A DNA stretch of 64,000 nucleotides from Bacteroidia bacterium (GTDB taxonomy: Bacteria; Bacteroidota; Bacteroidia; J057; JADKCL01): contig JACJYV010000001.1 in NCBI GenBank assembly GCA_020635905.1, forward strand, positions 1,116,001 through 1,180,000. Direction: 5' to 3'. Positions 1 to 8,251 of this stretch are shown here, in pieces. Positions within the stretch are counted from its first letter, which is position 1, and the number at the start of each line of letters is the position of its first letter. The translations under genes and the position numbers were made by a program. The notes under the pieces are model-generated. The model saw only the letters and a program-made list of their open reading frames with translations, was not told where the DNA came from and did no database searches.

Positions 1-1
1 T

Positions 2-628
2 GTGGTCTGGAGCGGCCTCGAACCCGGGATTTATACCACCTGGGCAGAAGCTGAAAAGCAAATCAAGGGCTACGGACAGGCCAAATACAAGTCGTTCAGC
101 TCTCTGGCTGAGGCAGAAGCGGCCTTTGAGGAGCATTGGGGAAAACATGTGGGGGTAAATAAAGACGCAAAATCAGCTTTTTCCGGCCCCAAACCCACTT
201 TTGACAGCTTTTTACATGAGATTGAGGCGAATAGCATTGCCGTGGACGCGGCTTGCAGCGGCAATCCCGGGGTGATGGAATACCGCGGGGTAGTCACCCT
301 TTCGCCTGAACAGGAAATCTTTCATTCACCCGTTTTTCCCGAAGGAACCAATAATATTGGCGAATTTCTGGCCATCGTGCATGCATTGGCCCTTTATCAC
401 GAAAAAAGACCCGACCTGACTATCTATTCTGATTCCAAAATTGCCATTTCCTGGATCAAACAAAAGCAATGTAAGACCAAACTGGTGCATAATCCCAGGA
501 CGGAAAAGCTGCTGGAACTGGTGGAAAGGGGTGAAAAATGGTTGAAAACCCACAAATGGAAGAATCCCATTCTCAAATGGGAAACCAAACGCTGGGGAGA
601 AATCCCGGCCGATTTTGGCCGCAAATAA
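2..628 (+). CDS. rnhA: Ribonuclease H with N-terminal viroplasmin domain (5' end cut by window)
   Basis: RNase HI-type enzyme that cuts the RNA strand of RNA:DNA hybrids. The first ~45 visible residues match a caulimovirus viroplasmin-type hybrid-binding module (GIYTTW and the YKSFSSLAEAEAAF run). The RNase H fold follows a ~30-residue linker: first Asp in IAVDAACSGNPG, Glu in NNIGEFLAI, Asp in IYSDSKIAISWI and the last acidic residue in IPADFGRK, so all four catalytic positions are present. The reading frame is already open at the first base, and the family normally has a few residues before the visible VVW, so the true start lies outside the window. It converges on the sigma-factor gene, 6 bp away. 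Confidence 0.88.
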   Translation: MVWSGLEPGIYTTWAEAEKQIKGYGQAKYKSFSSLAEAEAAFEEHWGKHVGVNKDAKSAFSGPKPTFDSFLHEIEANSIAVDAACSGNPGVMEYRGVVTLSPEQEIFHSPVFPEGTNNIGEFLAIVHALALYHEKRPDLTIYSDSKIAISWIKQKQCKTKLVHNPRTEKLLELVERGEKWLKTHKWKNPILKWETKRWGEIPADFGRK

Positions 629-634
629 GGTAAA

Positions 635-1222
635 TTACATGCTGTCCCACATGTCTTTCAGGATGGTGTTGAGCAGCTCACGCGCCCGGAAAAGCTGGGC
701 TTTGACTGTTCCCAGAGGCAAATCAAGTTCCTCGGCCACTTCCTCATAAGACAGCTCCTGAAAGTAGCGCAACTCCACCAACTGACGGTATTTTACGGGT
801 AATTTCTCCACGGCAATGCGCAGATATTCTTCCCTTTGCTGCTTGAGAATCTTTTCCGTAGGGGTCAGACCCGTGTCGCGAATGTCGAAACGCATGGAAT
901 CACCCTCATCGTTTTCATAGGGATTGTCGATGGAGACGGTCGAAACGCGCTTTTTGCGGATATGGTCAATGCAATTATTGGTGGCAATGCGAAATAACCA
1001 GGTCGAAAAGGCATACTGGGAATTGAATTTGTCCAAAGAGGAAAAGGCTTTGGCAAAGGCTTCCTGGGTCAAATCCTCGGCATCATCCGCGTTTTTGACC
1101 ATTTTCAGCAGCATATAGTACACAGACTTGTGGTACTTATTCAGCAATTTTTCATACGCGACCTGATCATTTGCCTTCGCAAGCTCCACTAATTGCAGGT
1201 CATCTGATATGTTTTTTGACAT
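635..1222 (-). CDS. RNA polymerase sigma factor, ECF (sigma-70 family)
   Basis: Extracytoplasmic-function sigma factor of about 195 residues. Region 2 is recognisable in the YHKSVYYMLLKMVKNADDAEDLTQEAF stretch and in FSTWLFRIATNNCIDHIRKK; region 4 in LPVKYRQLVELRYFQELSYEEVA followed by LGTVKAQLFRARELL. The frame extends 18 codons further upstream, but that would overlap the end of the preceding glycosyltransferase gene; the internal ATG at 1222 gives the usual MSKNISDD-type start and leaves a 10-bp gap. Same strand as the glycosyltransferase, so possibly co-transcribed. No anti-sigma gene lies next to it, so its signal is unknown. Confidence 0.9.
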   Translation of the reverse strand: MSKNISDDLQLVELAKANDQVAYEKLLNKYHKSVYYMLLKMVKNADDAEDLTQEAFAKAFSSLDKFNSQYAFSTWLFRIATNNCIDHIRKKRVSTVSIDNPYENDEGDSMRFDIRDTGLTPTEKILKQQREEYLRIAVEKLPVKYRQLVELRYFQELSYEEVAEELDLPLGTVKAQLFRARELLNTILKDMWDSM

Positions 1223-1232
1223 TCCTGAGGTT

Positions 1233-2315
1233 TCACCATTTAGGTTTTGATATTTTCCCGACGGGCCCCACCACAACCAGATATCCCAAAAAGAGCAAGT
1301 CCAAAAGGGGATACCAGATCAATAAATCCAGTTGCTTCCATTGGCGGGCGGGCGGCCCGAAACAGAGCAGATTGAGGATCGTTTTGAGCAGAAAAATCAG
1401 GCCTGCAAAGGCCATTTCACCGCCGGTACAAAGAACCAGTATCAAAGATACATAAAATATTAAATGTGCCCCATGCAGCATCGCCAAAAAGGCCTGACTT
1501 CTGAAAGAATAGGCTCCAGAGGCACTCAAATGGCGTTTTTTTTGCCGCAACCAACTGCTGAAGGTGGCCTTTGGAATGGAGGGCACCACGGATTCGCGGC
1601 TAACCACTGCCACCGTGCGCCGCCCCAGGGCATGGGCATTGACCAGCAGGTCGTCGTCGCCGGAAAGGCGGCCTTTGATCCCGGCCTGTCCTCCACTGCG
1701 TTTGAAGAACGATCGGGTGTAGGCAATATTTCTACCCACCCCCATGTAAGGTGCCCCCCAGCCCGCCGCTCCCACGTACAGGAGCGCCGTGTAAAGGGTT
1801 TCAAACCTGATAAATTTGTTGAGCAAGCCAGGTTTGGGGATGTATGGGCTGGTGCCCAGCACGAGTTCTGCTTCGCGGGCGAATGCGCCCGCCAGGCTTT
1901 TCAGCCAGCCCGGACCCGGGCGGCAATCTGCATCCGTGAGAGCGAAATGGTCGAATTGAGCGGCGGCAACCGCCTGCTCCAGGGCCCATTTTTTGGGCGA
2001 CCATCCCTCTGGAACCTGATGAATTTCAAGCACTTTCAGACGAAAATTCCCTTTAGCCGCCGTTCTGGCCAGCATTCCCGACTGATCTGAACAACGATCC
2101 AGCACCAAAATGACCTCATAAGTGGGATAATCCTGTTGCAAAAGGGAATCCAATAATTTTGGGAGATTTTCCGCTTCATCGTGGGCCGCAACCAAAACAG
2201 AAATGGGCGGCAATTCTAAGGGAATTTCCTCCTCAGGATTTGCAAACCAGCCATAAAGCAGGGTAACCAGCAAACTGCAGTAAATCAGGGTCGCTATGAG
2301 GAGGAGAATTGACAA
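1233..2315 (-). CDS. Membrane-associated glycosyltransferase, family 2
   Basis: GT-A type glycosyltransferase, 360 residues. One N-terminal membrane segment (about 3-21), then the GT2 catalytic domain: PPISVLVAAHDEAENL (37-51), the nucleotide-binding DRCSDQS (73-79), the DxD-type TDADC (127-131) and a later RQKKRHLS motif in place of the usual QxxRW. About three hydrophobic segments close the protein. Cytoplasmic catalysis at the inner membrane is expected; donor and acceptor cannot be read from sequence. Lies 10 bp before the sigma-factor gene and follows a small orphan gene. Could act in cell-surface polysaccharide or glycolipid synthesis, but no pathway genes surround it. Confidence 0.85.
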   Translation of the reverse strand: MSILLLIATLIYCSLLVTLLYGWFANPEEEIPLELPPISVLVAAHDEAENLPKLLDSLLQQDYPTYEVILVLDRCSDQSGMLARTAAKGNFRLKVLEIHQVPEGWSPKKWALEQAVAAAQFDHFALTDADCRPGPGWLKSLAGAFAREAELVLGTSPYIPKPGLLNKFIRFETLYTALLYVGAAGWGAPYMGVGRNIAYTRSFFKRSGGQAGIKGRLSGDDDLLVNAHALGRRTVAVVSRESVVPSIPKATFSSWLRQKKRHLSASGAYSFRSQAFLAMLHGAHLIFYVSLILVLCTGGEMAFAGLIFLLKTILNLLCFGPPARQWKQLDLLIWYPLLDLLFLGYLVVVGPVGKISKPKW

Positions 2316-2341
2316 TACAGAAGTCAGGCTAAAACTAATAT

Positions 2342-2647
2342 TTAATTTGGGGGCGAATTTCTAAAGTATTTTTCCTGAATAATTTTTCTTGCCTCTTCAT
2401 CAGACAAAACTCTTCCTGATTGAATGTCAACCAGTCCGCGTTCAATACTTGCCAATACCTCATCCGTCAATTCACCTTTCCTGAACATCAAATTCTCTAT
2501 TTCAGAATATTTTTCGGGAAAATCAGAATTCAGATTGGAATCTAATTTTGTCCAACCATTTTTTTCATCCATCACATCCATAACCCTGTAAATTGATTGA
2601 GAAGAATTGAAATTTGACCAAACGCTCTTCCCTATCTCAGTTTCCAT
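2342..2647 (-). CDS. Small protein with antitoxin-like C-terminus, no partner toxin
   Basis: 101 residues, mostly polar. The C-terminal third (ASIERGLVDIQSGRVLSDEEARKII) has the pattern typical of small addiction-module antitoxins of the RelB/'E-x-G-L-x-D-x-x-x-G-R-V-x-S' type, where this helix precedes the toxin-binding tail. The N-terminal part, with the DVMDEKNGWTKLDSN stretch, is not one I recognise. A toxin gene would be expected to overlap or follow immediately; none is present (the next gene is a glycosyltransferase 26 bp on). Either an orphan antitoxin or an unrelated small protein. Coding is supported by a clean ATG start and tight packing between neighbours. Confidence 0.6.
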   Translation of the reverse strand: METEIGKSVWSNFNSSQSIYRVMDVMDEKNGWTKLDSNLNSDFPEKYSEIENLMFRKGELTDEVLASIERGLVDIQSGRVLSDEEARKIIQEKYFRNSPPN

Positions 2648-2665
2648 ACATCAATTTACGAATTT

Positions 2666-4153
2666 TCAATTGAAGCGAATGGCGCGTACAGGAGAAATGC
2701 GGGTAATGATCAGGGTTGGGAAAAACATACACAGCGTGCAAATCAGCACCACCCCCACATTGACCAGGAAAAAGCTATCCCAAACCCATTTTACGGGCAC
2801 GGTACTGACAAAATAGTTTTCCTGATCGACCTGAATCATGCCAAAAACATCCTGTAGCCAGATCAGGCCCAGGCCCACCAGATTACCGGCCAGGACCCCG
2901 AAAGCCACCAGAATCATAGCGTTGAGGATGAAAATCCCGACCACCCGGTCGTTGGAGAGGCCCATGGATTTGAGCAGGCCAATGGTTTGGGTGCGCTCTA
3001 TGATCAGAATCAGCACCACAGACGACATGTTGATGACTGCAATCAGGGTCATGAGAATCAGGATGGCCCACACATTCTGGTTCTGCAATTCCAGCCAATC
3101 GAACAGCTCGGGAAAAAGGCGGGTGATGGGATAGGCATCATACTCAGGAGGCAAATCCACCAAAATTTTGGAAACTGCACTATCGAGCAGGTCCAGGGAA
3201 GTCAGTTTGACCTCAAAGCCAGCCACTTCGTTCTTTTCCCAGTTCAAAATGCGTTGCAGCATGCGTAAATCGCAAACGATGGTGACCGCGTCGAATTCTT
3301 CCAGGCCCGTTTCATAAATCCCGGCCACCACCACCTGCCTGACCCGCGGTTTTTTGTCCATGAAAAAGACCCTGGCCTTCGAGTTGACGTCCAGCAAGAG
3401 CAAATTGGCCAGCTTGCGCGAAATCAGCACCTGCTTAGACTCGTCCTGGTCAGAAAAATCGGGCAAGGTGCCAGCCACCAGTTTCTCCTGAAAAAATTCC
3501 CAGTTATAATCCTGCAAAACCCCCTTCAACATGATTCCTTCCATGGTTTCGGGAGATTTGAGCATGGCGGGCAGCATGATGTAAGGCTCAGCAGAAACCA
3601 CGCCCTCCATTTTTTTGACCCGGGGAATAAAATCATTGTTCAGGGGCAACGGAGTCACGGAGCTCTCCAGTTCAGCCAGGTAGTTCCCGATCTGAATGTG
3701 AGACCCAAATCCCACCACTTTATTTTGGATTTCCGTCTTGAATCCCGCCACAATGCTGATCGAAATTTCCATCACGGCTACCCCCAGTGAAATGGTCAGC
3801 AGCGACAAAATGACCACCAGACGCGACACGGAGCGATGGCTTTTGAAGGTGATTCTGCGGGCAAAAAATATCCCGAAATTTTCACCAGAAAATTTCCTGA
3901 ACAATCCAGATCTCAGCCCAAAGGTCGTGCCCAACATAGCAGCCACCGCGGCCAGAATTCCGCTTTCCAGATTCCCTGAGGCAGAAAGAAGAAAGTTCAG
4001 CAAAAAGATAATTCCACCCGCCAAAACACCTCCTCCCATACTCAAAAGCAGGTTGGGACGTTTGGAAATAAAACGGGAAGTGACTGCCCCGGCCAGGAAA
4101 AAAAGCAAACCCAGGCCCAGCAACGTGGCCGCCAGGTTCAGCAAAAGTTCCAT
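2666..4153 (-). CDS. ABC transporter permease of LolC/LolE (FtsX-like) type with N-terminal extension
   Basis: MacB/LolCDE-type permease. The core begins about 95 residues in with FFARRITFKSHRSVSRLVVILSLLTISLGVAVM, the signature of lipoprotein-releasing permeases in Bacteroidota, followed by a periplasmic domain and three C-terminal membrane helices. Before this core sits an unusual segment with two or three extra hydrophobic helices (LLLNLAATLLGLGLLFFLAGAV; LLSMGGGVLAGGIIFLLNFLLSA; GILAAVAAMLGTTFGL). No ATPase subunit is adjacent. The frame opens 10 codons earlier with TTG (4183); the ATG at 4153 is preferred because it is a standard start codon. Role in sorting lipoproteins to the outer membrane is inferred from family. 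Confidence 0.8.
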   Translation of the reverse strand: MELLLNLAATLLGLGLLFFLAGAVTSRFISKRPNLLLSMGGGVLAGGIIFLLNFLLSASGNLESGILAAVAAMLGTTFGLRSGLFRKFSGENFGIFFARRITFKSHRSVSRLVVILSLLTISLGVAVMEISISIVAGFKTEIQNKVVGFGSHIQIGNYLAELESSVTPLPLNNDFIPRVKKMEGVVSAEPYIMLPAMLKSPETMEGIMLKGVLQDYNWEFFQEKLVAGTLPDFSDQDESKQVLISRKLANLLLLDVNSKARVFFMDKKPRVRQVVVAGIYETGLEEFDAVTIVCDLRMLQRILNWEKNEVAGFEVKLTSLDLLDSAVSKILVDLPPEYDAYPITRLFPELFDWLELQNQNVWAILILMTLIAVINMSSVVLILIIERTQTIGLLKSMGLSNDRVVGIFILNAMILVAFGVLAGNLVGLGLIWLQDVFGMIQVDQENYFVSTVPVKWVWDSFFLVNVGVVLICTLCMFFPTLIITRISPVRAIRFN

Positions 4154-4190
4154 GGGGATAGCGGATGTTTCTTCCTCGGTCAAGTTTTGG

Positions 4191-4198
4191 TAGATTTG
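4191..4198 (+). promoter_or_regulatory. Bacteroidota -7 box TAGATTTG
   Basis: Matches the TAnnTTTG consensus of the primary sigma factor in this phylum. Transcription would begin near 4205, just after the alternative ATG at 4206 could be used with any leader, which favours the ATG at 4230 as start of the lipoprotein gene. No convincing -33 box was found. Confidence 0.4.
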
Positions 4199-4229
4199 AA
4201 GCTAAATGCCGTTAAAATTCACGATTCGA

Positions 4230-5585
4230 ATGAACACAACCAAATTACGCCTGATATTTCTTCTGTTGATTTGTCCTGCATTTTTAAATTTCAGTTCCTG
4301 TTCGTCTTCAGGCTCCTCTCATCACCCTTCTCCCAACGATTCTCTCCCCCTCACCCAGGTTTCCAATTCTGAAAAACCTGTCCAAACCCGCGTCCTCACA
4401 GGTGCAGAAAATCTGCTCAGCGATGAATTACAACGCCTCAAAGGCAAAAGAATTGCCATCGCCGCCAACCATACCACCCTCCTGCCCGACGGTACCCATC
4501 TGGTGGATACCCTGCACAGTCTGGGCATGGACATCAAACTGATTTTTGCCCCTGAACACGGCTTTCGCGGCGATCACGACGCAGGCGCAAAGGTCAACAG
4601 CACCCGCGACGAGAAAACGGGTCTGCCTATTCAATCGTTGTACGGCAAAAATAAAAAACCCACTCCTGAGACCCTGCAGGACATTGACGTGGTCATTTTC
4701 GATATCCAGGACGTGGGGGCCCGTTTTTACACCTACATTTCGACCATGACCTACCTCATGGAAGCCTGCGCTGAGAATAATAAGCAGATGATGGTGCTCG
4801 ATCGTCCCAATCCCAATGGCTGGTATGTGGATGGACCCGTGTTGAAAAAATATTATTCCTCCTTTGTGGGCCTGCATGAAATACCTGTGGTTCACGGCAT
4901 GACGGTGGGCGAATATGCCAAAATGGTGAATGGGGAAAAGTGGCTCGCGGGCGGCAAAGGCTGCATTCTGACCGTGATTCCCTGCAAAAATTACACCCAC
5001 AGCATGCATTGGGACGAAACGGGACTGCCCTGGGTGGCGCCCTCACCCAATCTCAAAACAGAATATGCCGCCTATCTTTATCCCATGCTTTGCTGGTTTG
5101 AAGGCATGCCCGTGAGTGTGGGCCGCGGCACGGATACCCCCTTTGAGCACATTGGCATGCCGTGGCATGTGGGCTACAAAAACGCACTCCTGCGCGACAG
5201 CATCAAAGGCTACGATTTACCCACTGAAATTGACCTCTATTCCCTCAAAATGGTGGTCGAACGCTTCAAACCAGTGCCCAAACCAGGCGCCATGCAACCC
5301 AAATTTGAAGGTAAAATGTGCTATGGGGTGCGATTTACCAACAGAGTGGACGGGCAACACCTGTTCCTGGCCGGGCTTTCATTGCTTCAGAATCTCCAGG
5401 AAGAAAGAGGCGCAGTAAAGCTTACAGAACCCCTGTTTGAGCCCTTTTTCAATAAACTGACCGGCACGGATCAGGTTGCCAAAAGCATTGAAGCAGGCGA
5501 AGATCCCGAGACAATTTATCAAAGCTGGCAGCGGGAAGTTGGACTTTTCAAAGCCACCCGCCAGAAATATCTGCTGTACCAGTAG
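4230..5585 (+). CDS. DUF1343 lipoprotein, NamZ-like exo-N-acetylmuramidase family
   Basis: About 451 residues. Starts with a lipoprotein signal (MNTTKLRLIFLLLICPAF, Cys in NFSSCSSSG), so anchored in a membrane facing the periplasm or surface. The DUF1343 domain follows: KGKRIAIAANHTTLLPDG, FAPEHGFRGDHDAGAKV, DVVIFDIQDVGARFYTYIST, VLDRPNPNG and the C-terminal VSVGRGTDTPFEHIG. Members of this family (NamZ) release N-acetylmuramic acid from the non-reducing end of peptidoglycan fragments, which suggests cell-wall recycling. The ATG at 4206 is possible but would put eight residues before a normal signal peptide. No other muropeptide-recycling genes are adjacent. Confidence 0.85.
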   Translation: MNTTKLRLIFLLLICPAFLNFSSCSSSGSSHHPSPNDSLPLTQVSNSEKPVQTRVLTGAENLLSDELQRLKGKRIAIAANHTTLLPDGTHLVDTLHSLGMDIKLIFAPEHGFRGDHDAGAKVNSTRDEKTGLPIQSLYGKNKKPTPETLQDIDVVIFDIQDVGARFYTYISTMTYLMEACAENNKQMMVLDRPNPNGWYVDGPVLKKYYSSFVGLHEIPVVHGMTVGEYAKMVNGEKWLAGGKGCILTVIPCKNYTHSMHWDETGLPWVAPSPNLKTEYAAYLYPMLCWFEGMPVSVGRGTDTPFEHIGMPWHVGYKNALLRDSIKGYDLPTEIDLYSLKMVVERFKPVPKPGAMQPKFEGKMCYGVRFTNRVDGQHLFLAGLSLLQNLQEERGAVKLTEPLFEPFFNKLTGTDQVAKSIEAGEDPETIYQSWQREVGLFKATRQKYLLYQ

Positions 5586-5610
5586 TCCACGGACGACGGT
5601 CCGCGGTCAA

Positions 5611-5715
5611 CTGTAAACCGTGGACCGTAATCCGTGGACTGTGGACTGTGGACTGTGGACTGTGGACCGTAAACCGTGGACTGTGGACTGTGGACCGTAA
5701 ACCGTTTACCGTGGA
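5611..5715. repeat. Heptanucleotide tandem repeat, CYGTRRA family, 15 units
   Basis: Fifteen consecutive 7-nt units in strict register, drawn from ctgtgga, ccgtgga, ccgtaaa and close variants. The array ends at 5715, and the stop codon of the minus-strand DUF1684 gene begins at 5716. The 25 bases before the array are a further degenerate stretch of the same kind. It fills the whole spacer between two convergent genes. Confidence 0.9.
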
Positions 5716-6339
5716 CTATTTGCCAAACATCTTTTCTCCCGCCTCTATGGCAATGGAAAGGGTATTTTCCTCAGGAGGAATCGGGCAAACGTAGTCCAGA
5801 TTGTACACGCAATAGGGATTGTAGGCAGAATTAAAATCCAGCTTGACCTGCTCGCCAATCAATTGCGCGTCAATGTAGCGGCCCCCACCGTAGGTCGTTT
5901 TGCCAGATGTGGCATCCCGAAAGGGAATGAACAGGTTTTTGCGCCCGCCTTCGGCCTGGCGAAAGGTGGTCAGGAAATAGGTATTTCCCCTCAGTTTGAA
6001 TTTTACCTGGCCGGCGTTCTCATAGAAATCAGGTTTTCCTCCAGCCTGGGGCAGCTCAATGAGCTGGTACTCAGTGGATGGCAGGAATTCTGCCATCAGG
6101 CGGTAGCTTGGGTCCACGGAGAAATATTCCAATTGCTCAAACCCGGCCTTCAGGCTGTCGGGTAAAGGAGATTCGAGGGAAGTTTTGAAAAATTCGTTGC
6201 GATTTGCCCGGGTTTTGCCCATTTCCAGTACATACTCGTCTGAAGGTCCTGAAATAAACTGAAAAATCAGGATGATAATAAAGACAATTGCCACCCCCAC
6301 GATGACATAAGTGCTGTTTTTTCTGTTATTGATGTCCAT
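5716..6339 (-). CDS. DUF1684 membrane-anchored protein
   Basis: About 207 residues. One N-terminal transmembrane helix (STYVIVGVAIVFIIILIFQF), then a DUF1684 domain in the periplasm: RANRNEFFKTSLESPLP, YFSVDPSYRLMAEF, the FKLRGNTYFLTTF strand, LFIPFRDATSGKTTYGGGRYI and the diagnostic LDFNSAYNPYCVYN with C-terminal CPIPPEEN. The biochemical role of DUF1684 is unknown. The frame is open 51 codons further, but that would run through the promoter region of the divergent esterase gene; Met at 6339 (or 6363) gives a sensible membrane anchor. The 3' end abuts a heptamer repeat array. Confidence 0.8.
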   Translation of the reverse strand: MDINNRKNSTYVIVGVAIVFIIILIFQFISGPSDEYVLEMGKTRANRNEFFKTSLESPLPDSLKAGFEQLEYFSVDPSYRLMAEFLPSTEYQLIELPQAGGKPDFYENAGQVKFKLRGNTYFLTTFRQAEGGRKNLFIPFRDATSGKTTYGGGRYIDAQLIGEQVKLDFNSAYNPYCVYNLDYVCPIPPEENTLSIAIEAGEKMFGK

Positions 6340-6434
6340 AATCAGGTTCAAATTTCCGTTCATCTTTTCAGAAATCCTATTAATAAATGCAGGGAAGAAA
6401 GTGCTGGATGTTACCATTGGAGGAAAGTAATTGG

Positions 6435-6442
6435 TATTTTTG
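6435..6442 (+). promoter_or_regulatory. Bacteroidota -7 box TATTTTTG
   Basis: Fits TAnnTTTG and lies about 22 bp before the ATG of the esterase gene at 6464. It supports a start downstream of 6450 rather than the earlier in-frame codon at 6431. No clear -33 element. Confidence 0.4.
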
Positions 6443-6463
6443 TCTGAACTTGATTCGATTACA

Positions 6464-7618
6464 ATGCCCCTGAAATCCATGCGAAGACTCATTTACGCTT
6501 GTATTTGCCTCCTTTCAATGGCGTGCAGTTCCAAATCTGACCAGATCAAAGTCACCATTGAACTCAATTCGCCCGGACTTTCAGCCGAAACCAAAGTATT
6601 TGTGACGGGAAATCAACCCGGGCTGGGCAACTGGGACCCGGGAGTAGTGGAAATGAAGCAACAGTCTGATGGAATCTGGTCCAAAACAATTGCCCTTGAG
6701 CAACCCACCACCCTGGAATATAAATTTACCCTGGGCAGCTGGGACCGTGAAAATGCACATGAAGATAATTCTCCCCTGCCCAATTTCAGGGTCGAAATTG
6801 CCCGGGATACAGTGCTCAAAAATCAGGTGGATCACTGGAAAGACGGCCAAAAGCAGGGTTCTCAGGTGACCGGGCAGGTAAAATATCACCGTGGATTGAA
6901 GAGCAAAGGTCTGAAAGACCGCGACGTAATTGTCTGGCTGCCGCCAGGTTACGATACGGATCTGGAAAAGCGCTACCCCGTGTTGTACATGCATGACGGA
7001 CAAAATATTTTTGATCCTTCGACCAGTTTTCTGGGGCTCGATTGGCGGGCAGATGAGACCGCAGACAGCCTGATTCGCGCAGGTTTGATCGATCCGTTGA
7101 TTATCGTGGGTATTAACAACACAGAAGATCGTCGGGAAGAATATGGCACGGGCAAGCTGGCAGATTTGTACATGGATTTTGTGATTCAAAAGGTAAAACC
7201 TCTGATAGATGGCGAATATCGCACGCAACCACTCCTGGAAAGCACCTTTACAGGGGGTAGTTCAATGGGTGGTCTGATCTCCATGCGCCTGCATTGGGAG
7301 CATGCCACCACGTTTTCCGCGGCGCTCTGTTTTTCGCCCGCATTTCGCATCCGCGACCTGGATTATGTCCCCACAGTTGCCGATCACTTGCCTCCCAAGC
7401 CCCCGGTTCTTGTTTACATTGACAATGGGGGTGTGGATCTGGAAACAGAATTACAGCCTGGAATTGACGACATGCTGGCGGCCCTGGAGAAATGGGGAAT
7501 CCGTGAAGGTCAGGGGCTTCACTACGTGAAGGATCCCGCTGCGACCCATAATGAAGGAGCCTGGGCCAGGCGATTTCCCGGCGCCTTGCTGTGGCTGATG
7601 CTGCAAAAAATGCCATGA
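6464..7618 (+). CDS. Lipoprotein esterase with N-terminal CBM20-like domain
   Basis: About 384 residues. Lipobox-type signal (RLIYACICLLSMACSS) indicates export and lipidation. Residues ~25-110 form a starch-binding CBM20-type beta-sandwich (KVFVTGNQPGLGNWDPG ... GIWSKTI ... LEYKFTLGSWDRE). The rest is an Esterase D/enterochelin-esterase-like alpha/beta hydrolase: VIVWLPPGYD, YPVLYMHDGQNIFD, the nucleophile serine in GGSSMGG and the catalytic histidine in ATHNEGAW. A polysaccharide- or ester-acting surface enzyme is likely; the substrate is not evident. Start could be 6464 or 6479; both give a lipoprotein signal. Its stop overlaps the next gene by an ATGA. Confidence 0.82.
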   Translation: MPLKSMRRLIYACICLLSMACSSKSDQIKVTIELNSPGLSAETKVFVTGNQPGLGNWDPGVVEMKQQSDGIWSKTIALEQPTTLEYKFTLGSWDRENAHEDNSPLPNFRVEIARDTVLKNQVDHWKDGQKQGSQVTGQVKYHRGLKSKGLKDRDVIVWLPPGYDTDLEKRYPVLYMHDGQNIFDPSTSFLGLDWRADETADSLIRAGLIDPLIIVGINNTEDRREEYGTGKLADLYMDFVIQKVKPLIDGEYRTQPLLESTFTGGSSMGGLISMRLHWEHATTFSAALCFSPAFRIRDLDYVPTVADHLPPKPPVLVYIDNGGVDLETELQPGIDDMLAALEKWGIREGQGLHYVKDPAATHNEGAWARRFPGALLWLMLQKMP

Positions 7619-8223
7619 AGCTCAGGAAAAGACTCAAAAGGTTCATTGGCATTGTCCTGGGCTTACTGTTGGCTCATTTTCTCGTAATTTCAATTTTTGG
7701 GCTGACTGCAAAAGCCGCAAAATCTGACCTGATGGTTATCCTGGGTAATAAAGTGGAAGAAAGCGGAATTCCCTCCAAAAGGCTGAAATTCAGGCTTGAA
7801 AAGGGGCTTGAATTGTATCAGCAAGGGCTTGCAGGCACCATTTTGGTCAGTGGAGGAATTGACAAAGAAGGCTTTGATGAAGCGAAAGTTATGGCTGATT
7901 ATCTGATCGAAAAGGGAGTTCCAGCCGAAAAAATCATTCAGGACAATCAGGGAAATAATACTTTTCAAAGCGCCCAAAATTGCCTGAAAGTGGTGGCAGA
8001 AGGGCAAATTGAATCCGTCCTCATCGTATCTCAGTATTTTCACCTGCTGAGATCAGAAATTGCCTTTTCCAAATCGGGGGTTAAAAAAGTCAGGTTGAAA
8101 TCAGCAGATTATTTCTTCGAAATCAGGGATTTTTATTCTCTTTTTCGGGAAACCGTGGGCCTTTACGCCTATATTTTTCGTTCTTATCCGTCAGCTGAGA
8201 CAAATGCAGCAGGAAAAAAGTAA
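7615..8223 (+). CDS. YdcF/SanA-like DUF218 membrane protein
   Basis: 202 residues. One N-terminal membrane helix (FIGIVLGLLLAHFLVISIFGL) then a DUF218 domain: DLMVILGNKVEESGIPSKRL, the ILVSGGIDKEGFDEAKVMADYLIEKGVP segment typical of this fold, and NTFQSAQNCLKVV. Family members (SanA, ElyC, YdcF) are inner-membrane proteins with periplasmic or cytosolic Rossmann-like domains linked to envelope maintenance; exact reactions are poorly known. The ATG at 7615 overlaps the upstream stop codon (ATGA), so translation is probably coupled with the esterase gene. Confidence 0.82.
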   Translation: MKLRKRLKRFIGIVLGLLLAHFLVISIFGLTAKAAKSDLMVILGNKVEESGIPSKRLKFRLEKGLELYQQGLAGTILVSGGIDKEGFDEAKVMADYLIEKGVPAEKIIQDNQGNNTFQSAQNCLKVVAEGQIESVLIVSQYFHLLRSEIAFSKSGVKKVRLKSADYFFEIRDFYSLFRETVGLYAYIFRSYPSAETNAAGKK

Positions 8224-8251
8224 TATTATTGTAAATCAAAATCACCAAAAA

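Noticed and set aside
1223..1276. Upstream extension of the sigma-factor gene
   Set aside because: It overlaps the end of the preceding glycosyltransferase gene and lies before the family's usual first residues.
2342..2647. Complete toxin-antitoxin pair
   Set aside because: Only the antitoxin-like gene is present; neighbouring genes are a glycosyltransferase and an ABC permease.
4154..4183. TTG start for the LolC/E-type permease
   Set aside because: An ATG ten codons inside is a normal start, and the extra residues add nothing to the signal or membrane segments.
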